DNA of 64,000 nt from Notamacropus eugenii. Its lineage: Eukaryota; Chordata; Mammalia; Diprotodontia; Macropodidae. The notes under the pieces were generated by a model that searched no databases, was not told the origin of the DNA, and saw nothing but the letters and a program-made list of their open reading frames with translations. The translations under genes and the position numbers were made by a program. This document shows positions 23,273 through 36,482 of this stretch, piece by piece (the stretch's first letter is position 1; every line of letters begins with the position of its first letter). The stretch is taken from the NCBI RefSeq assembly GCF_028372415.1, contig NC_092877.1, forward strand, positions 389,186,342-389,250,341, in the 5' to 3' direction.

Positions 23273-24180
23273 TGATACAAGATGGGTGAGAAGGAGTGAA
23301 GGCTAGTTACAACATGGTGTTGGTTAGGTGGAAATCAAGAGACTCGGTCAGATTCCATCTCATGAACGTTGACTCCATGTTGTGCTGTGGAAGGAGGCAG
23401 ACTATCACTCCAAATGTAAGGGGTTTGCCCAAATTATGCACATTACTGGGTGGCATATGCCCCAAGAGAATTAGGGTTAATTAGGTTTTTTAAGGGAGTT
23501 TATTCACAAGAGGCTAGTTGTCTTGGATGGCAGCTGGACACAGTAACATCATGGATCCCCACAGCAAACCCAGGTCAGGTCAGACATGATACAGAACACA
23601 ACAAAGAAGGGATATTGCCAGGTATGTCCCAGGGTCATCTGCAAACTTTCGCATGGGACAGTTGAAGCTTCTTCTGTTGTCAACATTTCCTCCAGGTAGT
23701 TTACATTTTCCTGCAGAGTCATAGATCACATCTTCATTCTGGCCTACTATTATACAGCTGCCCCAAATATTATCCTCCATCTTGTTGTTTTTCTGAAAAC
23801 CGTTCACAGGAAACTAGATGGTATACATCATCTGTTGTTTCATAAATGCAGGCAAATGCAATTAATCAACCTTGAAGCCCGGTTGCCCGCTTCCACCATG
23901 ACCAAAACTCACTCTCCCCCACCCATGCCAACTGGGAAACTCATCATCTTTCCTTCAGTTAGAAATTGAATCACCTAATTTTGTGTTGTGGTTGATACCC
24001 TGTTAACTTTTTTCTTTTAATGCCTAAAACTTGGTCTCCCCCTGTATTTGGGGTCCAGTGCCAAGCTGAGGAGGCCTGCTCCCATGTGATCAAGCAGTTG
24101 GAACACATTACTTAATCAAACGATGTGCTTGGAAGCTCAATCCCTTGTTTTCTAAGTTATTTCAGATTTCACCTGTCACA
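23273..24180 (+). repeat. ERV2 5' LTR, interrupted
   Basis: Starts TGATACAAG, ends GTCACA. After removing the insertion at 23388-23779 the length is about 516 bp, close to its partner. Strongly shared block: gtatttggggtccagtgcc and ctgaggaggcctg. Confidence 0.75.
23388..23779 (-). mobile_element. Solo LTR nested in the ERV2 5' LTR
   Basis: About 392 bp absent from the partner LTR at 29971. It begins TGGAAGGAGG and ends CCTCCA (inverted ends). AATAAA lies on the minus strand, which gives the orientation. Younger than ERV2. Fossil. Confidence 0.6.
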
Positions 24181-26269
24181 GTTTTTGGTGAGCCAAGCTA
24201 GGTTGAGCCAGGACTCTGACCCCTGGGGTGACAGCCTTTCAGAAAAACTCTCTGGAGCGCTCTCTCAGTGGGGAGTTTTCATGGAAGGCTACCTCTGGTG
24301 GTTGGACTCAACTTCATTTTCTTCAGAAGCTAAGGTAAAGGTTCCCCCTACGTTGCTGGTGATGATTTATCCCCATCCTACAGTGAATGGGGTTAAGAGA
24401 TACTTCCTTTAAAAGAATGATGGGCTCTGGTAATAGTGAAATACTGAAAAATTTGGAAATTGGAAAAATTTATTTTTTAAATGAGATCAGGGGAAGAGCT
24501 TTCTGTTAAATTGACCCTTCCCCCTCTCAGGAAAATTCTTATTGGCTTGGAACTTCCTATACAGGGGTAACGTTCTCAAATTATGCAAAATAGGTCCCAA
24601 ATTTGGTGGCAAATGAAAAGCTTTACAATCAGACATTCAGTAGGAGATAAGGAGTGCTTTCATCTGTAAGATGCAGCAAAAATCTTTGTCTTGTGTAGGG
24701 TTTACAGTTGTTTGTAAATTCTTCTACCTTGAAAGATTTCTGAGGGGAAAATGCAGCCAGCCAGAAGGACTGTCTAAAAGATGCAGCCCCAAAGTTGAGC
24801 ACACAGGGAAAGCTGAATGACATTCCATCCTCGAAGCTTTCTGTAATCTGATGCTAATCTCTGTCCCAAGAAGCAGGATGAACTCCCACTTTGGGCTTGC
24901 AAATGCTACCTGCTAAAAAACATCTTGGATTTTGGCCGTTTGGAGATGGAGACTGAAGATGAATCATTTTAAGATTGCTGGGAGAACGTCTGGGAGGTTC
25001 CAGGAATTCACCCCCTCCTTTTTGTCCCATTTGATAAGGTACTTAGCAGAAGTTTAATATCTTAGTGAGTTTTGGAGTACCTTGTTTTAAGGAAAAAATA
25101 AGAATTCCATAAAAGTTTCCAGGAGCAAAAAGCACTTAGATCCCCCTTGCCCTGGAGGTGGAGAGCTATTAGTGTCCTGAAGCAAGGCAGCTGGTTTGAA
25201 AGTAACCCGAGTGAAGCTATATGGTCTGTATTTATTATCTGAAACTTAGATTCAGTTGCTTCTTATAACCTTTCCTTGACCATGAAGAGAGAAACGTTTG
25301 TTTAAATCGGGAAGCAAATCGAAAATAAGTGAAATTGAACTGAAGACTCGAAAGGGGAGGTGACCAGGAACTAGGAATGTCTTTTGGGAAGGCTGAAGGA
25401 GAACTTTAGAAGCTTTATGTAACAGAGCTATTTTTTTGTGTAGGTAAATTAGACAGCAAGGTCCCCCAAAATAGAAAGAAACAATGTATTTGTAAGCTTT
25501 TAGGAACCTCAAAGAGTAACAATGTTGCAATTAGTTGTGGTTGCAAAAAGGAAAAATTCTATGGAAGAAAGATTCGCTGTTCAGACACCTTGGAATATAA
25601 GAAATATGGGACTTGGCCCCTGAAAAACCATTCTGGGAGCATGTTCCCTAGGCACACGGGCATGGGAATTTGAGACTGCTCTTTCCAATCTCTCCCTTTC
25701 ATTTGACTGGGATTAAAACTCCAAAACCTCTGGGAAAGAGCGGACAGGGCTAGATGATGAACACAAAAAGAACTGGCATGGCTCTGTGGGTGATGTTTAA
25801 AAGAAAATAAATTCAAAGTTTGTGGAAGGGTGAAAATACAACCTTGAACCTTTGAAAATAAGCTAATTGTTAACTTGGGGGTCTAAACTGTTAAAGTGCA
25901 GGTGTCTAATACTCCTGGAAAATTGAGGTTTTGATTCTATGGCTGTAAATTCAGATTTGATTTGGAAATTTGTCCTGTGACTAAATTAGGATGTGTGGAA
26001 AAGTGCAATACTATTAATTGAATTTAAGTCTCTGTCTTGTATAAGGTCTGTAGCTGTTTGTAGATTCTTCTACCTTGACAGATTTCTGAAGGGAAAATAC
26101 AGCCAGCCAAAAGGTCTGTCTAAGAGATGCAGTCCAAGAGCTGCAAAATGCAAAAAAAATTCTTGGAAAATGCAGGGAGATCTGATTTACATTCCAGTAA
26201 GATATTAGTTATGGGATATGTTATGTACATATGTACATATGTGATATGTAATATATTAGAAATATATTA

Positions 26270-26480
26270 GTTGTATGATCTTAAACTACTTATCTTATCT
26301 CTGTTTACCTCAGTTTCCTGATCCATAAAGAGGAAAACAATAATGATATCCACCTCTCCCAGTTGTTGTGTGGATCAAAAGATACGGTGATTATGAAGTA
26401 CTTAATATAGTGACTGGTATGTGATAAGCATCATACAAATCTCCACTAGTGCTATTACCATTATTTCTTTGATTGGGTGT
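26270..26480 (+). repeat. MIR3-like SINE within ERV2
   Basis: Text in order: ttacctcagtttcctgatcc, taatgatatccacctctccc, gttgttgtgtggatcaaaag, aatatagtgactggtatgtg. This matches the 3' half of MIR-type SINEs. Confidence 0.65.
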
Positions 26481-26899
26481 AACTGTTCGATGCTTGATAG
26501 CTCTGTGCCAGGGATGATTAGCTTTCGATTTTAGCTGTCACTTACCTTACCCTAAATTCCACCTCCAGGTTCCCTTCAAGTCTCATAGAAATGTGGTTTT
26601 AGATGTGATGAGTCTAAAATGCCAAAGGGGATGAAATGAATGATTCTTTATGTATTTGGCTGAGTTGTCAACATCTGGCTGCTCAGGAGTTTTGTTTCAT
26701 GTTTTAAATGTATAATATTGTACATGTGATCATTGTTTCTAAATGTTTTTCTTATATTGTGAAAATTGAGAGACCGTTTATCACAAGTGCTGTTAGACAA
26801 ATGACTTCTCTTTTATCAGGACGCTGTTAGACTATGAATTGAGCTGTTAAAAGAATGTGAAAAAATAGATATTTGAAAACTGTTAAATATTTAATGGGA

Positions 26900-27718
26900 A
26901 GCTGGGCAGCAAAGTGGGTAGAGCACTGGGCCTGCAGTCAGAAAGACTCATCTTCCTAAGTGCAAATCTGGTTTCAGATACTTACTAGCTGTGTGACCCT
27001 GGGCAAGTCCCTTGACCTTATTTGCCTCAGCTTTCTCATCTGTAAAATGAACTGGAGAAGGGAATGGCAAGCCACTGTGATGAGGTTTGGGGTACTGGGA
27101 CCCCAAGAATGCCAAGGCAGAGATGCCTGGAATAAATTCACACTCAAACTGTCTTTCAGTCAAGTGACAAAAGTCTATTGTAATGCCAGTAAAAGTGGGC
27201 AAAAGTTCTTAGGGCACTTGCAAGCTAGTAAGGGTGGTGCTGGGGCTTATATGGAAAAGGCATAAGGGAGAAGATTGCCAAGGATGCTCATTAGTAATCT
27301 CAAGACTTCAAGGGATATATCAGGGATCCAGGTGTTTTTGGGAGCAGATACCTATAATCTATAGATGGGAAATTCTGGAATTCTGCAGAGATAACTTCAT
27401 TGACAGCAGACTTTGAGGGAGAAAAGGCAGAGTTTTGGTTTTTTTAGCTGCCAGAGGCATGAATCTTGGGGATCTGGCATGAGGAAGAGTACTTGGGCCA
27501 GCCAGGGACAAAAACACTTGGGCCAGGCACTCCTGTGTCTGGTCTGATAACAAGGCCTTCAACAAGGGACATTTTTCTCATAGGACAGGGCCCTCATAAG
27601 GGATTGGGAGTCCTCCAGAGACATGATCTTGGGGGCTGGGGCTCAAGAACAAGCACCCCAGAAACTACAGGATCTTTACTGGGAAAACCAACAAAGAGTT
27701 GGTCATGACTGAACAACA
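26900..27718 (+). repeat. tRNA-derived marsupial SINE, split by an LTR
   Basis: Head at 26900-27077 (gtgggtagagcactgggcctgc, tgtgtgaccctgggcaagtc, aaatgaactggagaaggg) and tail at 27670-27718 (ctttactgggaaaacc, gagttggtcatgactgaac). The gap is the LTR at 27078-27669. Confidence 0.85.
27078..27669. mobile_element. Solo LTR nested in the SINE
   Basis: 592-bp insertion with TGATGAGG and ACTACA at its ends, that is TG...CA. Its insertion point is fixed by the interrupted SINE. Family and orientation not assigned; no exact target duplication seen. Fossil. Confidence 0.6.
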
Positions 27719-29970
27719 AATATTTAATGGGGCATATTTTGTTTTTCAAATATGTAACAACAACAATAATAATTTGCTGTTGGGGTGGGAAGTTGCATCA
27801 ACGCTTTAAGATATCCTGATCTGTGAGGTCCCTTGAGACTTTGTGTTCAGGCTGCATCATGTCCTCTTAGCAGCACTTCCGACTGCATGTTGTAAAGTAC
27901 TGAAGTTTAAGAAGCTAGATTAGAGAAAATAGGATCCCCTCCTCCACTCCTTGTCAAAAGTTTGCTATAAGAAAGAGTGAGTTTTCATTTGAAAATGTTT
28001 GGCTATCACTTATACAAATTATGAAAATGTATAGGGTTGTTTTAAAGAAGTAACTTCAGTACATTAATATGAGTCAACACTCAGGTACTTGCTGTGTGTC
28101 TGAAACCCCAGAATATGATTTATTTTAATTTATAAGTAAAGGACAAATGAAATATAACTGTTAGGAAAACATGAGAAAATTAATAATATTCAAGCTCAAA
28201 GCTGTGATTAGTGAAAATTTTCTATTTGAGTAAAAACTCTTGGGACTATGATTTAATACTGTTTTGAGGTTTGATTACAGGGATGGTTGCCTGAATCATA
28301 ATGAAACCAATAATAAAAAAGGTTGTGACAGCACTCTGAGAGCTGATAAAAGTGAATGTGTATTCTGGGAAAATTTGAGGGACACCTTGTCATGGCCCTA
28401 AGGTAGGCTCCTCTTGACTCAATTTCTTCATTGTGTTATTTCTTTTCTAAATAGGAAACTTCGCTTCATTCGTCCTAGATCTGGCTTTCCTTACTCTATG
28501 AATAATGTGAGGCTTTACTACGTGATTGACTATTGGATATGACTCAGACCGAGAGCTGAATAGAGCTAAGGGAGTTTTTTGCCTCGGTTATGACATATGA
28601 CATCATATAACCATACCTCTCCTTTTCCTTTTATAGCAAAGTTCTATAATCAGAACAGGTGAGTAGTAGAAGTTTTCTAAGTACAAAACTAAGTCTATTA
28701 ATTAACAGATTGGTACTGCAACATCTCTACGTTACTATAATAGGATGCAAGTATGAAAAATCCTACAATTTTAATTTGTATTTGTGGTCAAATTATAATG
28801 TAGAGATGATATCCTCCTAAAGGGAGAATTTGAATTAGATAAAGTAATAAGACAAATATGGAATGCAAGTTTTCTAATTAAATGGAATAATAAATTTTGA
28901 GAAAGCATCAGGTTTAGACTATTTTCTCTGAGAACCACATACATACATGTATGACTGACTTCCAAATATATCAAGTATGAAAATTCTGGCTTTGATTATG
29001 TTTTAGTAATAAGTTCTCAAAACTGAATTAAGGATTTTACATATAACATTATATTAATAGTTGTAAAGAAAATGAAATTATTTTTCCATTTTAAGGCATC
29101 TGCTAATGTTAAAGGACAGAAGGGTTCACTTGACAAGTTATACCCCTGTGCTTTTTTATTTTTAGATTCTTATATCAGGTACAAGGTTAAGGTCAAGATT
29201 GAAATAGAAAGTGGTACATAAAAGCTGAAATTCTCTAAAGTCTCAAAGTGGATTATGGGTTCCTAGTTTGGTGTTCTTATAGCTCTGCTGCTAATAGGAT
29301 TAGCTCCATAAGGCTTGAGCTGTTTTGGTTTTTTTTTTTTTTTTTTACCACATTAACTAGTGACTGGAAAACCAAACACAGCAGGTTATATTAAACTGCA
29401 TTAAGTCTTGCCACTGGAAGATTTTGGTAGAATTATCTATGAATCTCTACAAGTGGTTTGGAACTTGAGAAGCAGAGCCCCCTTCACAGCTTCCCTGAGA
29501 ATGAGGTCCATTCCAGAATGTCCAAAAGATTTTTCCAGGGATCAGATGAATAGATGGGACATCTGGAATCCAAATTTGCTGACGTTTGCTGGACATCAGG
29601 AGTAGGTTCCTAGGATACACAGAGACTTGGTGTTATTTAATATTGGTGATCATCATTGCTTGGCCTGTTCGGTTATATTGGATGCCAAGTAAATCTCCCC
29701 TCTCAAAATTAATCCATTGTGAGCCTTCTAAGTAGTTAGATCTGTAACCTGACTTAGTTTACCTCTAGAGTCTGTTTAACAAGGTCTGTACATCATCATC
29801 ATTGGTTTTAGATTCTGTGTTAGCTGTTGTATCAAGCTATATGAGAGGATACTTTCTAGTGGTCTTTTCTTGGTATGTAATTCTGATTATGCTTATATTA
29901 AAAGCCTTATAGATAAGTGGTTCACAGAGAAGTGGGTTGACTCCTCCCCCATTAATCAAAGGGGGGCAAT

Positions 29971-30491
29971 TGATGAGATTAGGTGAACGTCAGTTACAAC
30001 ATGAAGGTGGTTTGGTGTGGAATCAAGGGAACCAATTAGATGCTATGGCATCTGACTCTGTCTTGTGCTGCCACATATGTCATTTTCTGTCCTATTGTTT
30101 TTTTTGCAGATCAGTCATGAAAAATTAGATGATATAAATCATCTATTGTTTCATAGATGGATGAAATGTATAAGCATCTCTGGGAGAAAAGAAAGGCCTC
30201 AAAACCTAGGTTCCCCCTTCCAACATGACAGAAACTCATTCTTCCCCCCTGCCAAATCATCTTTCCTCCAGTTAGAATTCAGATCACTTAATCTTGTATT
30301 CTGGTTGATAAACTTTTAATTGTTTTATTTTAATGTATAAAAATTGGTCTCCCTCTGTATTTGGGGTCCAGTGCCAAGCTGAGGAGGCCTGCCCCTATGT
30401 GGTCAGGCAGATGGCACATATTGCTTAATGAATCGATACGTTTCAAAGCTTGTACCCTTGTTTCCTTAGTTATTTCAGATTTCACCCATCA
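29971..30491 (+). repeat. ERV2 3' LTR
   Basis: 521 bp, starts TGATGAGATTAGG just after the purine tract and ends CCCATCA. A TATA-like tataaaa lies at 30338-30344. Confidence 0.75.
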
Positions 30492-31204
30492 TAAGAGGAC
30501 CCAGGGAAGAAGCAGCCAGCACCTCCTGGAGAGAACATTTGCCCTTGTATCCAGTGACCCTTCATGGAGACAACCTTCTGAAGTTAATCTTTATCCCTCT
30601 CTAGGATCTGGGTAGCAAGTGCAATAGGGGAGGGAAATGGGAACTTTGAAGAAGTAAGAGAAAAAGAACATGATCTGTAGCCCTTCCTTCCACAGAGAAC
30701 AGACTCTCCCATCACCTAATCTCTTGTGGCTGCTCTCTACCTCAGCCCCTTCTCTGAACCAGGAGTGAGACCCCCACACCTGTCCCCCTCTCCATCCCAA
30801 TTGAAATGTCAAGCTTAATGGGCCCAAAAAAGGGATGGGCTGGATGGGACTTTAACCCTTTTCTCCCCTGAACCCCTCAGTAGTCCTTACCTGGGCAAGT
30901 GAGAAGTGTCAGAAGTGGGGAACCTGCCTCATTTAACAGCTTCATGCTGTTGCTGTGGGTAGTTTGCCTCTTACTGATTGATATATTTGTCTTTTAAGAA
31001 GGGCAGGCAAGTGAGCATCATGGTCCATGTGTGTCCTGGTGACAGTAGGGCTGTGAATGCCAAAAAGAAGGCTTTGTAGTCAAAAGCCAAGGGAGGCCCT
31101 GGAACTTTCTGTGCAGAGGAAACAGGGCCAGGTCTGAGGGCCTGGAAGATCATGGAGGTAGCTGTTGTAAATGGCGGAAAAACCCACCTCCCACATAGAG
31201 AGGA
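30492..31204. other. No gene seen
   Basis: No exon or repeat family recognised. Short open frames here have no supporting signature. Confidence 0.3.
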
Positions 31205-33224
31205 GTTCTGGTGGAGTCAGAACAAAATTATTTATTAAAAAAAAAAAAAAAAAGAAATTCGACATACACTCCAGAGCAACTAGGTGATGGATCCCACAAC
31301 CCAGGAGAGTCAGTGACAGTTTATGCTTGAAAACCACAAAGGTGAGGTTCAAGGAGGTGTTAGGGTGAAGGATGGACAGACTTTCTCAGGAACAGGTGGG
31401 TTGTAGGAGCAAGATGTTTTGCCATAATAGTTGACCACAAGGCTAGCTTAAGCTTCTTTGAAGTGCATAGTTCAGCACCAGCAAAGGCTTCTGGGAATGA
31501 ATAAGACTTTTGACTCACTGCAGGCTCCTGATTGTCTCCTTTAAGCAAACAGGCTGACTCTGGTCCACTACATCTGTATAGTAAGATACCTCACAGTAAA
31601 CAAACATGTTAGCCTCAAGAGTATTTTCACATCCCGCTTTTCTCAGGGTGGCTACAGGGCCCACTCCTGACCAAAGAGGTATAATCTGTTGAAATGTAGT
31701 TTTGTTACCCTGTGTGGTTTCCCCTTGCATAGATCCAACAACAACAAACCCAGCTTTGGCTAGGGCTTGAAGGGGACTTCTGAAGGGGTGTTGGGTTTCT
31801 TCCCCTTCCTTACACTGAGGAAGGCAGAAAGAAGAGAGAAGAAGGTGAAAGGGGAAGCTCTGATGGGATTATCAGGGTCTACAAAACAGATATGACAATA
31901 AGCGATAATGAAATGACAAGGACAGAGGCAAACAAAAATCAGGAACAAAAGAAAACCCAAGCAGAGTGACTGTTTGGTGGTCAGGGGTGCCAGATACTCT
32001 GGAGACATGGTGGAGCAGTCTCCTTGAGATGTCATCTGCTTTGTGGCCTGCTTAAAGTGGACTTTGAGGCCCTCACCAGGTACAGTGGTCCACTTGGGGA
32101 CTGGAGCCTTCTTCAGATGAGAGATATGTACCCAAGAATCTACTGCCTCCAGTTTGCCTGTGATAGGAGTAGTCGGAAGACCCGTAGATTGAAAAAGGCC
32201 AATTAATTAAAAGGAAATAATACAAGATTAGGAAAACTGATTTCTAATTGGAAGAACTTTCCAAACTGGGAGGGGGAGAGTAAATAGGTGCAATTCCCTG
32301 AATTCAGAAAAGGAGGCGTCCCATTCCCCAAGTATCTGTAAATAATCAAAGGAACATGGGAACAATGATAGATCAGAATGGGACCAGTTTTCAGATAAAA
32401 CATATAGGCTGTGAGCCCTATTGTTTTAGTGGAATGAGGGGAGTTTGGAAGTAATCCCGGAGTGTGTGTGGGGGAATATTGGTATATGGTTTTCACTTCA
32501 TAGCTGCCTCTCCTGAACCCTTCCTTGGTCATAAAATGAGAAAAAAATGTTTTAATCAGAGATCCTGCAATCAAAACTAGAAACAATGGTAAATTTTGGT
32601 CCCAAGAATTTTTACCTCAAATAGAAAAATTTCACTAACCACAGCTTAGGACTTGAATATCTTTATTTTTGTTTCCCTAACAATTAACATTTCATTTATC
32701 CTTTACTTATAAATTAAAATTAACCACATTCTGGGCTTTCAAACATACAGCAAATACCTGATAGTTGACTCATCATTAATGTACTGAAGTAACATCTTTA
32801 AACCATCTATACATTTTCATAATTTTTCTAAATGATAGACAAAATTTTTCAAATGAAAACTCAGTTATGCTAAACTTATTTTTATCTGTTTTAAAATAAA
32901 ATGTCATTTAGCAGTTTACAAATAACTAGTTTTATCAGTTCTTTTAGAAGCTCCATTTATAATCTAAAAGTATCCAGATTAAAAAAAGTTGTTTTGTCTA
33001 ACAGCATTTCTGACACCATGATTCCCCAAATTTCAAAATGTAAGAGAATTTAGAAATACAATAATAACATAAACTATATTTAAAATTTGAAACCAAACTG
33101 ATTACCAGTCAGATGATATCAATTTAGCTGAATTCATTTCTAACTTATTGTATATAAAAATCATTAATCATATTACTTTTGGCAGGACATCTAAAATCTG
33201 GTATGCAATTACATTCAATTGAAG

Positions 33225-33440
33225 AAATAATAACAATAGTCAACATTTATATAATGTTTACCATATACCAGTCATTGTGTTAAGCACTTTATAATTGATA
33301 TATAATTCTGATCCTCACAACAACTCTGGGAGGTGGGTACCATTATTATGACAGATAACTTGCTCAAGATCACAAAGCTAATAAATTTCTGAAACTAGAA
33401 TGTAACTCAAGTGTGCCTGTATTTTCTAGCATTTTCCCCC
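33225..33440 (+). repeat. MIR SINE within ERV3
   Basis: MIR order: caacatttatataatgtttacc, cattgtgttaagcacttta, gatcctcacaacaactctggg, aggtgggtaccattattatg, aacttgctcaagatcac. Confidence 0.8.
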
Positions 33441-33621
33441 AGCACCTTTATTTGGGAACCTGATCTGAGGGAGAAGGGTCTCTGAACTGGTACAGTCACA
33501 GGAGGTCTCTGATTTAAACAATCTTTTCTTTTTTCATGATCAAGGAAGGGTTAACAAGAGCCTAGCTATAAAGGACAAACAGTAAAGCTATTTTCCCCCA
33601 CTCTGGGATTAGTTCCAAACT

Positions 33622-36482
33622 GGGGTGTAGGGTGAGTTCAGGGAGTAATCCCAGAGTGAATGGGGGAAAAAAAGAGGACAAGCTTATAACTCTGGGCAAC
33701 TGTAATGCTAGAGTAGGCTCAGACTATGAGACTTGTCAGGGAGTCCTAGGGAGGAATGGAGTTGGAAACAGCAACAGCAATGGTCATTTACTGCTGAAGA
33801 CTTGTGCATCGCATGACCTTCTCATCACCAACACTGTCTTCAATTTATCTAAATGCAATAAAACTTCATGGATGCACCCTCGCAGCAAACACTGGCATCT
33901 AGACTATGTGATTGTAAGGAGAAGAGACAGACAAGATGTGAGAGTGATAAAGGTAATGCATGGTGCAGAGTGCTGGACTGATCATAGACTTATCCTTTCC
34001 AAGCTAAATATTCACATTCATCAAAAGCGCCATTCCCCAAGGCAAAATGACCACCAGAAGAATTAATGTCAACAAATTAGAACTCCTCTCTGAACATAAA
34101 CAGTTTGTTGCTGACTTGGAGGGAAAGTTGAGCCAACACACAGTTGGCAACAGTGGAGCAGAAAAGGAGTGGGCAGCTCTCAGAGATTTGGTGTACAGCA
34201 CTGCATTTGCTCATGTGGGTCAGAACACTCACAAACACCAAGACTGGCTTGATGAAAATGATGGGGAATTTCAAAAGCTGCTAAGTGAAAAACGAGAATT
34301 CCACAGGATTTTCCAACAGGATAGTTCATCCACCTCTAAGAAGGCAGCATTTAATTCCATAAAAAGGAAAGTACAAGGAAATCTTAGAGAGATGCAGGAT
34401 TCCTGGCTCAGTAAGAAGGCAGATAAAATTCAGTTTTACGTTGATAGTAAAAATCCAAAGCACTTTTATGATTCCCTGAAAGCTATTTATGGGCCAAAAA
34501 CCTATGGTGCATCACAACTACTCAGTGCTGATGGAGCCACATTGTTTAATGATAAGGACATGATCCAAGAGAAATGGGCTGAGGACTTCCATAGTGTTCT
34601 CAACAGACCATCATCAATCAATGCTGAGGCCATTGATCATTTACCTCAGGTTGAACTCAATCTCTCATTAGGTGAACTTCCAACTGAAGAAGAGATTTTG
34701 AGGGTCATTAGGCTCCTTTCATGTAGCAAAGTACCTGGTGCTGATTCTATTCCAGGTGATATTTACAAAGTAGGGTGACCACTGCTCATACAAAAACTGA
34801 CTGAAATTTTCCAGGTTATATGACAAGAGGAAGTTATCCCCCAGGAGTTCAAGGATGCCTCCATTATCCATCTCTATAAAAGTAAAGGGAATACATTTTC
34901 CTGCCACAATCAGAGGGGGATCACTCTCTTAGTCATTGCTGGCAAAATTCTTGCCAGAGATTCCTCCTTAATAGGCTGATCCTTCACCTGGAAGATGGGC
35001 ATATACCTGAGAGCTAGTGTGACTTCAGAAAGGGCCAAGGAAGAGTCAATATGGTGTTTGGTGCCTGACAAAGTCAAGAGAAATGCCAGGAGCAGAACAG
35101 AGGTTTGTCCACAATGTTTATAGATCTGACCAAGGCCTTTGACACTAATAGTCATGAGGGCTTATGGAAAATTATGTCAAAATTTGGTTGCCCAGAGAAG
35201 TTCATCAATATTGTACGTCAACTTCATGATGACATGTTTACCTGGGTTCTGGATAATGGACAAAGCTCTCATGCCTTCCCAGTCACGAATGGATTGAAAC
35301 AGGGCTGTGTGCTTGCTCCCATGCTTTTTAGCATGATGTTTTCAGTCACATTGATAAATGCTTTCAATGAGGAGGAACGTAGCATCAAGGTCAACTATGG
35401 TACTAATAGTAAGTTCTTCAATTTGAAAAAGCTACAAGCCAAGACCAAAGTAGAGGGAGTGTTGGTGAATGATTTTCTGTTTGCAGATGATTGTGCACTC
35501 AGTGCAGCCTCTGAAACTGAGTTGCAACAAAGTATGGATCAATTCCCTGCTGCCTGTGCTAATTTTGGCCTAATAATTAACACCAGGAAATTACAGGTGC
35601 TTCATCAGCCACTACTACACCATCCATATGTGGAACCATCAATTACAACAAATAGAGAAGTTTTGAATGCTGTGGATAAGTTCCCTTACCTTGGTAGTGT
35701 ACTTTCCAGGGATGTACACATTGACAATGAAGTTGATGCACACATTGCCAGAGCTATCTCAGTGTTTGGGAGGCTCCAAAGAAAAGTTTGAGAGAGAAGA
35801 GGTATTAGACTGACTACCAAACTGAAGGTCTACAGAGCCGTTGTGCTGACCTCATTGTTGTATGCTTGTGAAACATGGACAGTCTACCAGTGCCATGACA
35901 TGAATCGCTTCTATTTGAACTGTCTTAGGAAGATTCTGAGGATCACCTGGCAGGATAAGGTACCAGACACTGAAGTCCTTGCTCAAGCTGAACTGCCAAG
36001 TATTCAAGCCAACTTCAGAGAACATAACTTTGATGGGCAGGCCATGTTGTTCAAGTACAAAATATACTTGCCAAAGAGACTATTTTATGGAGAACTCACA
36101 TGGGGGGCAGGCAATCACATGGTGGCCAGAAGAAATGATACAATGACATTCTCAAGGTCTCTCTCAAGAATTTTGGATTTGACTGTGCAATAGGGGAGAC
36201 GCTGCCACAGGACTGCTCCGCATGGCGTGCCCACATCAGAAAGGGTGCTGTGCTCTTTGAGCAAAGCAGAATTGAGACAGCACAAAGGAAATGTACAATA
36301 CACATATTTGGAATATTCACCCCAAATATTCATGTGGACTATCTGTGCTCGACCTGTGGTAGAGCATTCTGAGCTCATATTGGTCTGATCAACCACGATC
36401 AGAAACACTGAAATTTCACTTTATCATGGTGATGTCATTTTGGTTCTCTTTGAAGACAAAGGACAACAACCAACCAACCAAC
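33622..36482 (+). mobile_element. RTE-type LINE, 5'-truncated
   Basis: Decayed but long. Endonuclease piece at about 33665-34030 (LDYVIVRRRDRQDVRV, TDHRLI), linker and reverse transcriptase at 34047-35791 with KVPGADSIP, MFIDLTKAFD, GLKQGCVLAP and the catalytic FADD in NDFLFADDCAL, then LLYACETWTVY and GLPSI-like text to 36193. Just before the 3' UTR the frame shows CSTC...H...H, a C-terminal zinc-finger-like motif. The 3' end has repeated aacc units rather than poly(A). Stops and shifts split it into at least four pieces. A 9-bp target duplication, ttccaaact, lies at 33613-33621 and 36483-36491. Confidence 0.88.

Larger units (their letters stand above)
24181..29970 (+). mobile_element. ERV2 internal region
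   Basis: No open frame can be assigned to a retroviral protein. A ~100-bp block around 24690-24790 recurs at 26030-26140 in direct orientation. The segment 27960-28260 matches the reverse complement of 32590-32890 closely (about 80% by eye). A T-run at 29328-29346 marks another small insertion or tail. Confidence 0.55.
23273..30491 (+). mobile_element. Endogenous retrovirus ERV2 (LTR-internal-LTR), broken
   Basis: Two LTR copies in plus orientation flank about 5.8 kb. The right LTR is preceded by a purine tract (aaaggggggcaa at 29957-29968), the expected plus-strand primer. The LTRs differ at roughly 15% of positions in the best-aligned part, so it is older than ERV1. No gag, pol or env reading frame is legible. 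No clear target duplication. It contains a solo LTR, a MIR-like SINE, a tRNA-derived SINE and a further LTR nested in that SINE. Fossil with numerous disruptions. Confidence 0.75.

Noticed and set aside
23273-30491. Target duplication for ERV2
   Set aside because: Flanks gtgac and taaga do not match; the pair is called on the LTR similarity and the purine tract only.
30591-30827. Minus-strand frame of 78 codons right of ERV2
   Set aside because: No motif, no splice context, and composition like its surroundings.
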